A stretch of 64,000 nt of DNA, from contig QVOM02000073.1 of assembly GCA_003586115.2 (NCBI GenBank), positions 44,563,469 to 44,627,468 of the forward strand, given 5' to 3'. The translations under genes were made by a program, and so were the position numbers. This DNA comes from Salvator merianae (taxonomy: Eukaryota > Chordata > Lepidosauria > Squamata > Teiidae). Position 1 is the first letter of the stretch; every line of letters starts with the position of its first letter. A model generated the notes under the pieces. That model ran no database searches. It was not told the DNA's origin and saw only the letters and a list, made by a program, of their open reading frames with translations. This document shows positions 32,469 to 44,000 of the stretch, in pieces.

Positions 32469-32736
32469 AAGCCGCATAGCTAAAAGTTTTCTGCCCAGGG
32501 CGAAGCGGCAGCAGAGAAGAGCGAGTGAGGGTGCCCCGCCCTGCAGCCTCCTCCTCCTCCCGCTTCCCCGATGACTGCCGGGTGGGCGAGTGCACCCCCG
32601 GGCGGGCGGGCGGGTGAGTGCGTCGCTGGGCAAGTACGCCGCGGCGCCGGGTGGGGACCTGACTCCATGGGCTGCCCGGGACAACGCGCCGCCCGTGGCG
32701 GGCCGCCCCCCCACCCCACCCCTTCCTACACCCCTG
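32469..32736 (-). mobile_element. hAT-type MITE, GC- and CpG-rich, with perfect 8-bp target duplication
   Basis: The 268-bp element is flanked by CATAGAAG at 32461-32468 and again at 32737-32744. An exact 8-bp duplication is the hAT signature. On the minus strand it begins CAGGGGTGTAGGAAGGGG and the opposite end reads GCATAGCTAAAAG, the degraded inverted terminus. The interior is extremely CpG-dense (GGGCGGGCGGGCGGG, CGCCGCGGCGCCGG) and mimics a CpG island, but its limits coincide with the transposon ends. Confidence 0.8.
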
Positions 32737-32744
32737 CATAGAAG

Positions 32745-33073
32745 TAGAGAGACAGTAAAGTTGCTGGCTTCCTTCGGTCATAAGTAATAAACTGAAGATG
32801 AAGAGTTTTCTACCAGAGAACAATTAGAGGAAATACTACTGTCATTTGGAAAAAATATCAGTCATGTTTGTCAAAAACAGCTTGTATTGGGCCCATTTTC
32901 ATAGTTGGATGATGATTTTTGTGGCACCCTGCATCAATAGGAACCAAACCTCCTCTTCAATTTGCTTCATGAATTTTTCTTTGATAAAGATTTATAAGGT
33001 TCTGTTTTCACAAAGTTACTTCATATCAAGCCCCATTTGCACTGAGCTCCAGTTTTAACCAAAGCTACTATTT
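32745..33073. other. No gene recognised
   Basis: AT-rich sequence between two transposons. The text at 33030-33065 (GCCCCATTTGCACTGAGC) resembles a MITE end. Confidence 0.35.
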
Positions 33074-33756
33074 GAGCCCATCTACACTAAAGTTTTAATC
33101 CAACTTCTGTCCACTTTCAGAGTGAGAGAACACACACCTCAGCAAGGTGATCGGCTTTTGGCATTTTCTAACTGAGAAAATTCGCCTTTGGGCTAGGTAA
33201 TGTGAAAAGAAAATAATCAGTCACTTTGGGCATTTTCTCACCACGTTAGAAAAGAATAATTATTCTGTTCTAATCTGGTATTAACCACGCAGTGTGGACA
33301 CCATCTGCACTTGCATGGCCATGGTTCCTTACTGGAAGAAGGCTACTGGCCTTCATGGTGTGAATGTCGGTAGACTTCCCTGATGCTTACCATGGCAGCA
33401 GCTGGGAAGCAGCTGGTTGCTGCCATAGTGACTGTCAGGTCTGCACATATGCAACTGGGTGATCATGTAGGCCCAGCTGCCGTGCAGCAAGGTAAGTGCG
33501 GATGCACTTTACCAGGAGCTGACTATCAGCTCCTGGTAAAGATATAGAGCACAAATTTGTGCTCCACGGCTAGGAGCGATCTGAAGCAGCGTTATGCTGC
33601 TCCCGGCCACTTGGGCCTCCTACAAGTGCAGACGCACTTTCCTAGCAAGCATCCCTAACCAAGCTAGCACCAAGTGTGAACAGGCTCTTTGCTGCAGTGT
33701 TCTCTCCCTCTGAAGTTGAACTAAAGCTGGATTAAAATTTAGGTGTAGATGGGTTC
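33074..33756. mobile_element. Outer palindromic element carrying a nested family-A copy
   Basis: The left end GAGCCCATCTACACTAAAG, followed by TTTTAATCCAACTT, faces the right end AAGCTGGATTAAAATTTAGG-TGTAGATGGGTTC, about 33 bp of inverted repeat with few mismatches. TTT flanks both sides (33071-33073, 33757-33759). Inside, about 33285-33688 is a family-A element (GGGAAGCAGCTGGTTGC, GCTCCTGGTAAAGATATAG, right end AAGTGTGAACAGGCTC), so two insertions are stacked. Confidence 0.7.
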
Positions 33757-33787
33757 TTTGATTTAGCCATTCCGTCTTCCTACTGTC

Positions 33788-33971
33788 TGGGGGTGGCTGT
33801 AGCTCAGTGGTAGAGCAAACTGCCTGGAAAACAGGGGGCCACCAGTTCAATCCCCAGCATCTCCACGGAAGAAGGCAATGGCAAACCACTTTTGTATCTC
33901 TGCCAAGAAAGCTGTATGCCCATGCAGTCAACCAGGAATCGGCCACAACTTGGTGATATCCAACAACAACC
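33788..33971 (+). mobile_element. tRNA-derived SINE, most complete copy
   Basis: An RNA polymerase III split promoter is visible: A box TAGCTCAGTGG (33800-33810) and B box GTTCAATCC (33845-33853) at tRNA-like spacing, within a tRNA-like head starting GGGGGTGGCTG. The body continues GGCAATGGCAAACCAC, CTGCCAAGAAAGCTG and AATCGGCCACAACTTGG and ends in a (CAA)n tail. It is a retroposed copy and not a tRNA gene, as the anticodon arm is disrupted and a long 3' body follows. Confidence 0.9.
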
Positions 33972-35164
33972 ATTTTCTTACTGTACAAGGAGGTGTAGCA
34001 ATTATCTCTTGTTTATGTGTACTCCTTGAGCAATAAGGAAAATATACAGCAAATAGACTTTAAAAAAAAAATCCCTTTTGTAATTGGTGTAAGTATTTTC
34101 CCCTACAAAAGATCCTCCTCAGATTGGATCTTTCCAATGACCTTTACTCCATTTGTATCTTCACTTCTCCAAACACACTGAGTTCAGGATGGCCTGCCAA
34201 ACCTGTAAATACAAATAGTGGCCAAAAGTACAGCACAGGAAGCTTTCAATTACCTTGGATTAAGTTTCTTCACTCACCTAACATTTTCTACAACTTCAGC
34301 TTCCTGACTCAGCATTTCCTCTGTGAATAATTTATAGCAGAAAGAGCAAATGCCAGAATCATGGCAGAGGGTGGAAAGAGGGGACGGACAGAGTTATTGC
34401 TGAGAGCGAGCTAAGGGAGAAAGCCGTTCTTCACTATGGCTTCTCTTCAGACAATGGAGAAGCCAAGAGATGTCACACACAGAAAGACCCCAACCTTTTA
34501 GAGACATCCCTCAGTCACATGACTCGTATAAAGATTAATCACCTTTGCATTTTGCTCAGCTTCCTAATGATAATAACCTCCTGCATGACACAGCAAATTG
34601 CCAAAGCTCTCCCATCCCAGCGGAGCCATAAAACTTTACAGATTAAAGTCTAGGGTAACAGCTACTGCTGTAGGCAAGCACCGGCAGCAGCGTAAAAAGC
34701 AAACATTTCCTTCTTGTAAAACAAGTAAACTGTTAGGAGTCCTTTGAGCGAATGTGTGGGCACACAGGGCTGCATGCACACATGCATTTGTGTGAGTTTT
34801 AAAGGTCAAGGGAGAATGCATAGCTCATTTATTATTTAACTGTTTTTTAAAGGAGAAAACCAATGGAAAAATCCTCCTCTACCATTCCTTCTTTGCGAAA
34901 GAATGGGAGCTGGTGGACTTTTTTAGTTATTGTAAGCAGAAGCATGAATTTGAGTTGACTTGAGCTGTTCTACATGATTTTCTTTTGCATCTGTAGGAGA
35001 CAGCAAAAGATAAATTGCTCTGAGCCTCGCACTATAAATTTCACAAAAAGATTTTAGAAGAAAAGAGAGGAAGGAGGCAGTGACGAGCATTGTTTCTTAT
35101 TAAAACATTTCTTCAACTGCTGACTACAGTGAAGGCTATCTGGGTTTGAATCTGCAAAGAGACT
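33972..35164. other. No gene; largely repeat-free stretch 34080-35060
   Basis: No repeat family was recognised. 34500-34610 (CATGACTCGTATAAAG, ATTAATCACCTTTGC, CTAATGATAATAACC) and 34960-35060 (ACATGATTTTCTTTTGC, AGATAAATTGC, CACTATAAATTTC) have the texture of conserved regulatory DNA. No function can be shown from one sequence. Confidence 0.4.
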
Positions 35165-35475
35165 GAGGTCATGTCTCCGCTTGCCTGGTAAAGCACCTTC
35201 TGCCACTGTATCTCCATCGTCAGAGGCAGTAGCTGCCCCACACCAATCATGTCACTCCAATACTGGACGCCATTGCCAGCAAAGTTCCCCATTTTCTGAG
35301 AGGGCGATTTTATCACCCTCAATGGAGACACGGTGATCACTGTTGAAAATGACACCTCTCCACCGGCACATAGAGGTAAGGAGACATCATTTTCAGTAAC
35401 AATGACGATGCCTCCCCCCGACACACAACCAGGATCAAGCCAATTCCGTTTCCAAGTGAAGACACAGCCTGAGAA
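35165..35475. mobile_element. MITE family C, copy 3
   Basis: GAGGTCATGTCTCCGCTTGCC at the left, in near-complement to CAAGTGAAGACACAGCCTGAG at the right. The middle carries GGTGATCACTGTTGAAAATG and CATTTTCAGTAACAATG in opposite orientations. Confidence 0.65.
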
Positions 35476-35551
35476 AGCGCCCCTTACCTCTCCATGCATC
35501 TGTTTACATTGGCAGGGTTTTCATCTCTCCAGTTAGGCCTTGGCACATAGA

Positions 35552-35660
35552 GGGCAATTCCACACTAACCAATATACCAGGACAGCAAGTGTACTAGGAG
35601 CCTCCCTTCTGCACACTGCTGTGGACCAAGGGAGGTATACTGGCCAGTGCAGAATCACCC
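35552..35660. mobile_element. MITE family G, short complete copy
   Basis: 109 bp from GGGCAATTCCACACTAACC to GGCCAGTGCAGAATCACCC, with inverted TATACC/GGTATA and AGCCTCCCTTC inside. AGA flanks both ends (35549-35551, 35661-35663), a possible 3-bp duplication. It has an internal deletion relative to 17011-17161. Confidence 0.7.
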
Positions 35661-37063
35661 AGAGATTGCGGATCAGTAGCACCCGGTTTTCATTCCCAGG
35701 GCTGCTCCAGACAAGAGGCCTGTGCAGCCAGTACATTCCTAGGGAGGCCATGCCTTCCGGGGAACATGCTGGTGTGCAGATCCAGCGTTCTGATCGCACA
35801 TCTGATCTGCTATGACTGTGCGGACGCTCACACAAAAACAAAACCTTTGTCTTTTTAACAGTAGCATGAATTGAGATGATCCATGCAGAAGAAGCAAAAT
35901 GAACCATCTGCACAAGCACTTGCATCCAGCTGCAATAATAATATTAAATATATTATTATATTTAATATTGTATTATAATATTTGAGCTATAGATATAATA
36001 TTAAACTTCATCCAATTTAAATGTCATTAATTCTTAATTAAGCATAGAGGTAAATGTGTGATCAAACTTCTTAAAACAGAAAAACAGAAATCATGGTTTT
36101 CTAAAATATTGCTTCATTTTTGAAGCATAGTGGTGGAAACATTACTCGTCACTGCCTTCTGCTCTGTGAGGCAGCCCCTCCTTACTGGCCACTGATATGG
36201 GCAGCACAAGAAGTGGTACCAGGGTCGAAATGGATAAACTGAATTAGAGCCAGGGCTATTGACCTCACTGAGCATAATGCACACTTTAGACAACCCTGAA
36301 TTGTCATGTGCCTGAAGGAGAACAGGGGAGGTGGGGTGGAACTTTTGTGGGTTTACCACCAGCCCTCATCTACATTTCCCTTCCTTCTCTCCAGACTTGT
36401 TGTTCATTGTTAAAAGGGGAAAGCCAAGTTGCCCAGAGCAACAGTAGGCCTTTGTAAGGCCTCCGTTTCCAAAAAAGAGTTTGGCTAACAGTTGTAAACT
36501 GCCAATGGAAGACCACAGGCACAAACAATTGGAGGAACCTGACAAGATGCCGAAATGCTGTGCATTCCATGGGAAGTGCAACTTTTAACTCTTCCAAGTT
36601 CCAACCTGTCTGGCTGACAGGAAATGGGCAATAAATAGTAGCCTCCTTGTGATTAAGAGGAAATGAGCTATTTATAAAAATGATTGGGTCTTTAGAACAC
36701 ATCATTTCTTGATGACGCAGTGGATACTGGGCAGTGAAATTTTTAGAAAGCAAACATATTTGCTCAGTAACTTGCAAAAAAAGTTGTGCACGTCCTACTC
36801 TGATGTGATATTTGGAGGAAGAGCTTCATAATGCCTGCAGACCAGGGCAGGGTGGCACTGAAATAAATTTTGGCGAACATACCACACTGCCGTTCAAGTC
36901 TTCTGACCCAGCATCACAGCAGGAAATGTTGTGCAAAAGTATGAGGCCGGTGAATCCCTGCTAGCAATAAAAGCATTACCACAGGCTTGCCTATAATATT
37001 CTCAATGAAATAACAGGTCTTTGTTTGCACATTGAATAATACTTTCTATAATGGCAACATGAA
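35661..37063. other. No gene; AT palindromic patch near 35940-36000
   Basis: TATTAAATATATTATTATA...AATATTTGAGC is simple AT-rich sequence. A 135-codon minus-strand ORF at 36370-36777 has no recognisable domain and is not supported as a gene. No repeat family was identified at 36100-36780. Confidence 0.4.
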
Positions 37064-37135
37064 ACATAAGAAGTGCCCCACTGGATCAGACTCACAGCCC
37101 ATCCAGTCCAGCAGTCTCTTCTCAAAGATAAGACC
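37064..37135 (-). mobile_element. CR1-like LINE 3' end, antisense scrap
   Basis: CATAAGAAGTGCCCCACTGG, ATCAGACTCACAGCCCATCC and AGTCCAGCAGTCTCTTCTC are the reverse complement of the CR1 3'-terminal words seen at 20760-20815. Confidence 0.65.
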
Positions 37136-37499
37136 TACCCAGGGCTGCTTCTCAAAAAACGCATCCTCCACATTGTGGACTAGTCCACGTGGAGGTCATG
37201 CGTCCCATGGATGCTGCCTCTGCATGAAAGACCAACCCAGGTCTTTGATGTACAGATAGCTGGGCCAATTTACCAGTATGTGAAGCCCAGTGCCATTTCC
37301 TCAGGCTCCTGCCCTGGAAGGAGGCCTTTCCTGGGCACCTGGCAAAACAACTCTGGCTGGCAACTTTGGATGCTGGAAAGTGGCTTCCAGACTTGGGCTG
37401 TGGCATGCACCATGCGCCACATTCTGGTCCGAGCTGGATTGCTTGATCCAGGCCAAGACCAGCCCTGCACGGCACGCACCAATGCATACCATGCAGAAC

Positions 37500-37740
37500 T
37501 CAACTTTTCAACTCTTCTGTCACCAGTTGTGTCCCAGATGGAGTCAAATCACTGCCTGGAGGCAGCAATGGGCTGGATGCAGACCAATAACTTGAAACAG
37601 AATCCAGACAAGATGGAGGTAGGGTATGTCATGGGGTCTCGAGTCCAGGAAGTTAGACAGCACCCAGTTCTCAATGAGGTTGTCTGTCCCAGGGAGAAAG
37701 AATGCATGATCTGGAGGTGCATGTGTTCCAGATGCTGAAG
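37500..37740 (+). mobile_element. L2-like RT fragment, sense
   Basis: Plus-strand translation gives CLEAAMGWMQTNNLKQNPDK (about 37554-37613), VGYVMGSRVQEV and LNEVVCPREKE, the thumb-proximal region of L2 RTs. Nothing upstream in the same frame is RT-like. Confidence 0.7.
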
Positions 37741-38114
37741 ACAGCTTAGCACAATCTTCCCTTGCATCATGCCAGGCCAAGGAGGCAGCAGCTTGGCATT
37801 GTGCAAGGGTAGATCACATCAAACATTCCTGTCACTGTCCAGTGCCTCCTATGCCCAGGGAGCAGAACAACGGGGGAGTTGGGAGGGCAGTACTGATCAA
37901 CTGCCTGTGCCCAGTGAGGGCTCCCAGTGAAGTAACAAAGGTGCACATATTATTTTTCCATTTATTACTGCAGATTATTACTACTGTGTCAGGATCTGGA
38001 GCAACAAAACAAGGGAGATAAAGTATACAGTGACCATTTCTATTGGAAACAATAAACTCTACTCTGGCAGAGGCATATAAGGCAATCCTATACACACTAC
38101 AAGCACCTGGGGGC
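37741..38114. other. No gene recognised
   Basis: Non-coding stretch. GCCCAGGGAGCAGAAC and TGCCTGTGCCCAGTGAGG suggest an eroded DNA element, but no limits are visible. Confidence 0.3.
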
Positions 38115-38197
38115 TTTCCTTAGATAGCACCAGCATGCAGAAGGGAAGTTCCTAGTGTGCTTGCTGGTCCAGTATACTGGCCAGTGCAGAATCATCC
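38115..38197. mobile_element. MITE family G, right half
   Basis: GCATGCAGAAGGGAAG, TCCTAGTGTGCTTGCTGG, AGTATACTGGCCAGTGC and AGAATCATCC match the right arm of 17011-17161. Confidence 0.7.
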
Positions 38198-38287
38198 TCT
38201 GATTCTACTTCAGTCACATGTCCCCAGGCAGACACAGCCAATCTCTCTCTCTCATACATCCACGCACCTGCGCAAGCGCACACACAT

Positions 38288-38288
<1 letters not shown>

Positions 38289-38320
<32 letters not shown>
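38289..38320 (+). repeat. (CA)n microsatellite
   Basis: About 15 CA units, with imperfect CA-rich flanks from 38278. Confidence 0.95.
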
Positions 38321-38323
<3 letters not shown>

Positions 38324-38910
38324 TACACACTACAGTGTGAAATGGGCATGCTAGCAGTAGGAGCTCATAGGGGATTTCAGAGACAGCAGTAAGGGAGGGA
38401 AGGAAGCCTTTTTGACTGTATTTAACAGTATTTTGCCCTTCAGTGAACCAAACTCCAACTGAGCAAGATAAAAGCAAGACTTCTAGCTGCAACTTCACTC
38501 TTTCCCCATTGCCCTGTGGTCTCGATCTGAGGGCTTTCATTGCATGTTACTGTGTATATTCAAAGCCAACAGTATCTGGGAAGCACCACATTGTTTATAC
38601 TTGGAATATGCTATGGCATTGGCCAGGGAGAAAATGTTCTGCATATTTAGTTCCTTTTTCTAGACTGCAGTGACTGCAAAGAGATATAGGAAGACTAACA
38701 TTTATAAAATGCACAAGCGGCTAAAAGCCTAAGATATGCCAGTCATCACAGGTTATGCACAAAATACATAACAGAAGATGCCCTTGATAGTAAGACAGAA
38801 GCCACATTCCACTTACTGTAAGAATAACCATGTGTGCCAGACAACCTGACTTTAAAACAAAAGATTGCTTTTTGAGTGCTGAAAAAAATGCAGTTATCTT
38901 AAAACACTTA

Positions 38911-39272
38911 GGTCATGGTCACACCTCATATTTTTTGGAGACAGAGGCTGGCCGGCCTCCATGCTCCACGCCACCATAGCTGCCTCCCAATGCCCACCAC
39001 CACCTCCCGTCACCCCCTAATGCCCTTCAACACCTTGTGTCACCTGCCCAATGCCCCCACCACCTCCTCTCACCCTCCAATGCCCCCACTGTCTTCTGCC
39101 ACCTCCCCAAACCCCCCACCTCCTGCCACCCCTGCCACAACTTACCTTTACCACAAGGGCTTGGGTGACATCAGTGGCACGGTAGATGTGACCAGGCTGG
39201 AGAAGGCCAAAACTGGCCTCAGTCCCCTGTCCATCCCAGGGACAGACTAAAATGTAAACTGTGACCACGGCC
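38911..39272. mobile_element. Harbinger-like MITE with TTA target duplication and internal minisatellite
   Basis: Starts GGTCATGGTCACACCTCA and ends AAACTGTGACCACGGCC, about 14 of 18 complementary. TTA precedes it (38908-38910) and follows it (39273-39275). The interior is a C-rich tandem array (see 38980-39125). It is non-autonomous. Confidence 0.75.
38980..39125 (+). repeat. C-rich minisatellite, about 30-bp unit
   Basis: ATGCCC recurs at 38990, 39020, 39051 and 39080 (periods 30, 31, 29) within units of the form CACCACCTCC-TCACCC-CCA. There are at least four diverged units, inside the MITE at 38911-39272. Confidence 0.8.
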
Positions 39273-39275
39273 TTA

Positions 39276-40300
39276 GCTGCAGGAAATCCTTAGCTGCAGG
39301 ATTTACACCTTGGAGCTGTTTGCACATTCCCTCTAAACAGAGGCAGCAAAAACATCCAAGCCCAGGAACTTTTGTTTCCCAACTCTGATGTTACTGCCCA
39401 GGAAAGCATTTGGAGACACAGGAAATGGCCCAGATGGGCAGCCATTTTCTATGTTTCTAGAAACAGAGCTATGTAGTTTGGCCTGGAGGTCACACTTCAG
39501 GCAAGTCTGTACTAGGGGCTGTGGCAGCAGGATAGCAGAGTGGGAGGGAGCAGCGTCAGAGTGCCTTCTCTGGTTCTACCATTAAAGCACTACTCACGGT
39601 AGGACATTTGCTCAGTGGGTGTGGGGACATGCAATCCCCTTGCCCTTTGAGCATTCCTCTGGTGCCATTTCAGTGTCACACAGATCCTGCCAAAGACATA
39701 CGCCTCTTGGGAAGGTGTGCTTTCAGACGTAAATGAGCAGAGGGACCATGTGATGAGGGGAAACACTGACTGTTTTTGAGAAGCCAGCATTTCCCTGTTG
39801 TGGTCTTCCAGAAGGCCATCAGATCAGCCTGGAGCCATGGTATCACTTTGTGTTATTTTATTCCACATCCCTCCTCCTTTACAGCCCCAAATATGACCAA
39901 TCAAGCTGTCACTATGCTGGCAGGGCTGAGCAAACAATTGTCCAAATTACGCCATTTTTTATAGTAAGAGCAAGACAACACATGGTTGGGCCTGTTTGTC
40001 AGGCCAGACCTCTGTTTGACCACCTGATACTTTTTTAGTACGTCTTGCGGTAGCCAGACATAAAGTCACACTAGCAAGTAAATATATGGCCAGTCCACAG
40101 GCTTAAAGCACTCAGTATCTATTATCAAATATTTAGCAGCAGCAGCTGCTGCTGCCACAATAACATACCAGACTAGCTGTTTGGCTACCACTTTATCACT
40201 GGTAAATGTTCTGTCATCCAACATTTGTGAGGTATCCACAATCATATCTTTTAGGTACCTGCCAAAGACACCCCTTTCACACAGGTCTCCGCACTGAGCT

Positions 40301-40336
<36 letters not shown>

Positions 40337-40465
40337 CCAATTAATTGACCAGTATTTGCATCCTCCACAGTCCCATCACACCAGCATTATTCCAGGGCAT
40401 TGTGTGCCAAAGGAAAGGAGAGATGGCAGCCACCAAAACAAATAAGTTTTAGAAAGTAAAGACTT
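39276..40465. other. No gene; (GT)n at 40303-40332
   Basis: CCTTAGCTGCAGGA is duplicated at 39269-39302. A (TG)n microsatellite of about 15 units occupies 40303-40332. CAGCAGCAGCTGCTGCTGCC at 40137-40156 is a short palindrome. The rest is unassigned. Confidence 0.6.
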
Positions 40466-40640
40466 AGGCTGTATCCACACAGGAGAATATAGCACCATTT
40501 TGGCACTGCTATGATGGGATTGCCACATGGATCTGTGGCAACCCCACCATAGCTACTCTATATCCCCCCTAAAATGCATGATTTGGGAAAAACCAACTCT
40601 GATGGTGGGTTTTTCCAAAATAGCGCAATCACTTACCTAT
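40466..40640. mobile_element. MITE family F, copy 2
   Basis: Begins TTAGGCTGTATCCACACAGG. It contains ATGATGGGATTGCCACATGG and ATCTGTGGCAACCCCACCAT, an inverted pair within the element and shared with 59880-59930. The right end is unclear. Confidence 0.6.
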
Positions 40641-40974
40641 GTAGATGGAACCACCGTTGTTGTACTGTCCGCCGCGCATGCACATGGGCTGAAAAAGATG
40701 GCTGCACATGTGCAGTGGTGGCGTCATGCACTTCCAGGTATTTCATGCTGGCAAAATACCCAGAAGTGCACGTACCAAAAAGCACATAGACAATAGGGTC
40801 CCCCGTGCTGTCTAGTCAACAGGTGATTATTCTGGAGGTGATTTTCTCTGGCATATTGCCTGTTAGTGCTATATTTGGCCAGGGTCTGGAGGTGGCCTTA
40901 CTCAGAAAAGATTCTTCTGAGTGGCCTTTTTTCAGGCAGTGGTAGAAAAGGGGAAATATCAAACGTTTCCTCTG

Positions 40975-41095
40975 AGACTGCATCTCCATTATGCAGCAAA
41001 GGGAGACCAGTTTCCATTACTCCCAGTGGAGACCAGCTGTTCTGAAAGCCTGATTAAGGGGCTTTTACTGCATAATGGAGGCATAGCCTGAAACA
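40975..41095. mobile_element. Small fold-back element, family C-like
   Basis: ACTGCATCTCCATTATGCAG on the left faces CTGCATAATGGAGGCATAGC on the right. The inner AGGGAGACCAGTTTCC and GGAGACCAGCTG are related words. Confidence 0.6.
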
Positions 41096-44000
41096 GGTCT
41101 TCTGAGACATTTTTACAAAGCCATCAATGAACTTGATGCTTCAGATGAAACCTGTCAACAAAGCCAGGCCCATTTACACCAGTGTGGACTTGGCTCACAA
41201 GAAACAAGACAATGAAGATGCTGTTATGTAGGTGATGGAAAAGTGACCCACATTCAGTGTGATAGGATGTGGTGTACTCTAAAACCTCCTTTATTTCCAC
41301 TAAGAGCTTTTTTTATGGTAAGTGAATAGGGAACACCCTTAAGGCAGTCAACAACATTTCTCATGTGTGGGAACCACACACAACGTTGTCCTGACAAAAT
41401 GAAGGCATGGTCTAAAATATACAAACATGCTCAAAAGAAGGAAAACCATGGAATTAAGGATAATAAACAACAAAGAGAGACACATAACATTGGATCTGTT
41501 AGTGTTTATGAGTCATCAAGATCTTCCTGTCTCATAAACTGTGGGAATCCACAGTGGTACATCCTCTCCTCAAACCACTGAGGTGCTATTTTCTGCACAT
41601 ACCAAGTAAAATAAAGTATGGGAGGAGTGAAGTCCTTTTGTGGAGGCGGAGGGAAACCTTATTGCTTTCTCTTCTCTTTTTTTCTTGAACTAGGAAATGG
41701 AACCAGAAGGCCAAACACTGCTAGGTACATAAATAGCATCCACTTCCCAAAACAGATGGGTAAGATCCCTGCATTCTTCTGTCCCAGTGCAGTTTTCCAG
41801 ATACAAAGCATTTAACAATGGGAAGGATATGAAACATGAGGAAATGTTGAAAAGCTTCAGACATGTAGGTTTGACAAAGCTTAACATTTAACCACTCTTT
41901 GTTGTGGAAAATGTTTTCATCACTGCATATATCATATGAGATTAGTGTGGGTATTTAACTCTTTGCAGTCAGGGCCCACTGGTGTTACCCCGAGCGTTTT
42001 TGAGAGAGCAAGGCAACAGCAGCACACAGGCTGTATTAGGAAAAGCCCTTTGAAATGGAAGCAGCAGCCAGTACTAGGTCATCATGCCTGTTCCTGCTGC
42101 TGATGACTTTAGTGAGATTTTATGGCATTTTTTAAAGGTAAGAATGAACAAGTGGGTCTGCTTGAAAGCCATATGTAGCTCCTGCAGCGGGTGTGGGAAT
42201 ATATGAAATTCCGTGTTTTACTGTCCTACACTTTTCATTACTTTGACCATTCACCATGCTGCTTGTAGCTGATGAAAGATGGAGTCCATCCAAATCCAGA
42301 AAGTCACAGTTTCCCCAAGAACCACTTGCTGCTTTTGGCAAGCTCTGCTCTGACTAGCCCAGAATTCCCAAGGGTGCATAGTGGCAGTATTTGAAGGTCA
42401 TTTACCTGTAGTGTCTATCTCTGGCCTAGCACATATCTGATGAATACATAGGGGACAGCCCTCACACACCCCACCCCAACCTGTCCAGGCCATCATTCAA
42501 AGCAGCTCCTGATGACTGGAGGTAGCCACCCTTTTAATTTTTCAGAGTAAACTTGCCCTAGTGTACTAAGTTTGGATGGTGGCTTCAATGAATGCCACTA
42601 TGAGAGACAGATAAGCCTGCCAACGTTCAGAAGCTGAACCCAAATTAGAAGTTTCAAAACAGCAAACGTGCGTTATCTTCTTTTAAAAAAAAAAAGGCAA
42701 ACATTTTGTCCTTTTCATCCATAGTAGTAAAACATCCAGAGAAGATCATTAAATGTAACTTGGGCAGGATTTGCACAGTGCCTGAATGGTGCCCTGGGAG
42801 TTCTCAAAGGGAGCAGAGCTTGCGTGTCTTCACAGCCCCCGAGGAAACGTCTGATTAATGCTGTTCTTAGTAGTTCAACGGTAAAGCAGGATAAAATGCT
42901 TTCATAGCACTTTCTCCTGCACTTCCACCACTTGTGCAGACATACCTTACAACCCTTCATTCTGATCTCACACAGCATGGTTCTGGTTTAGGAGGTGCAC
43001 AAAATGGCTGACTTCTGCGGTCACTTCCTGTGCTTCCCAAAACGGTCCTGGCCAGAAACATAAAAACTGGAGAACTAAGGTTTATGCTTTCTGCATTTCT
43101 AAAGCTGTCAAACAGTTTCTGCCTTGAATAGCCTGCTCATGTAGTTATTTTCATTTGCCAGTTAACATCTTTTCTTCATAACTCGTGGAGCACAATGCTT
43201 GTAGAACTGCTCTACAACATGTGAAAAAAAAATTTTTTATCTAGGCTTTTAAACCCTCTGTGCCTATTTTTTTAATGTTGTGTTTGGCTGCATAAAATTA
43301 GAGTCCACTAGGTATCTGGGAAGCTGAGTGGACAGATACTTCCTCCCCCATCCAGTCCCTCTCAGAACAACAACAAGCACAGCTTGAAGGTAAGAATGAT
43401 TTAACAACTCCTTGGGTTTGACTCCTGACTGCCGTGTAAATGCATGTGGCAGGCAGTAGACAATGCTAAGGCTGGGAAGGCCGCCACAGTTGTTGTGAGG
43501 GGAAAATGCAGGGGACTTCCAGTTGTACCTCCAGCTCCTGCAGTGGTCCTAGCTATGTGTCTGGGCTGCACTAGGCAGTGTACTGCGGGAGTGGTGGACC
43601 ACATACACCCTGCCCCCAGGGCAGCAGCTCTTTACCCTGACCCACACCCCACACCCAGGGAGATGGGGCCTTTATTTCTGCTAATTGCTTTCATAAAGCT
43701 GTTTTAAAATACAGGATTTTCAGGATTCTTCTGCAACATCCCATGAATCATTTTGAAGGGGGGCAAGGCATGGTGGACCAAAACACTGCTCAGCGAGATC
43801 AAAGAGAGACTTAGTGAGTGCCATCCCTTCCCCTGCTACCCTTGGGTTCCAGGCTGCAGTTTATCTCTATCCCTTTAACTGTGTTCTTTTTCTTCATCAT
43901 ATTTAACCTCATGCAGACTCTATCCTAGGAACCAGTTGATGGACAATACAAATCCCCTAAGTAAAAAAAATAGAAATATTTCCTCTTTTTTACCCCAAAA

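Noticed and set aside
32272..32823. A 183-codon minus-strand ORF including an Arg/Pro/Gly-rich stretch, and a possible CpG-island promoter
   Set aside because: The GC-rich part coincides with a hAT element with an exact 8-bp duplication. The ORF crosses the transposon boundary and flanking LINE debris, so it is not a gene.
33788..33860. A possible tRNA gene (A and B boxes present)
   Set aside because: The cloverleaf is not intact and a SINE body with a CAA-type tail follows; two further partial copies exist in the window.
36370..36777. A 135-codon minus-strand ORF
   Set aside because: No domain, no splice-like boundaries and no homology recognised; length is within chance in a 64-kb window.
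38911..39250. Proline-rich ORF of 111 codons
   Set aside because: Produced by a C-rich minisatellite inside a MITE.
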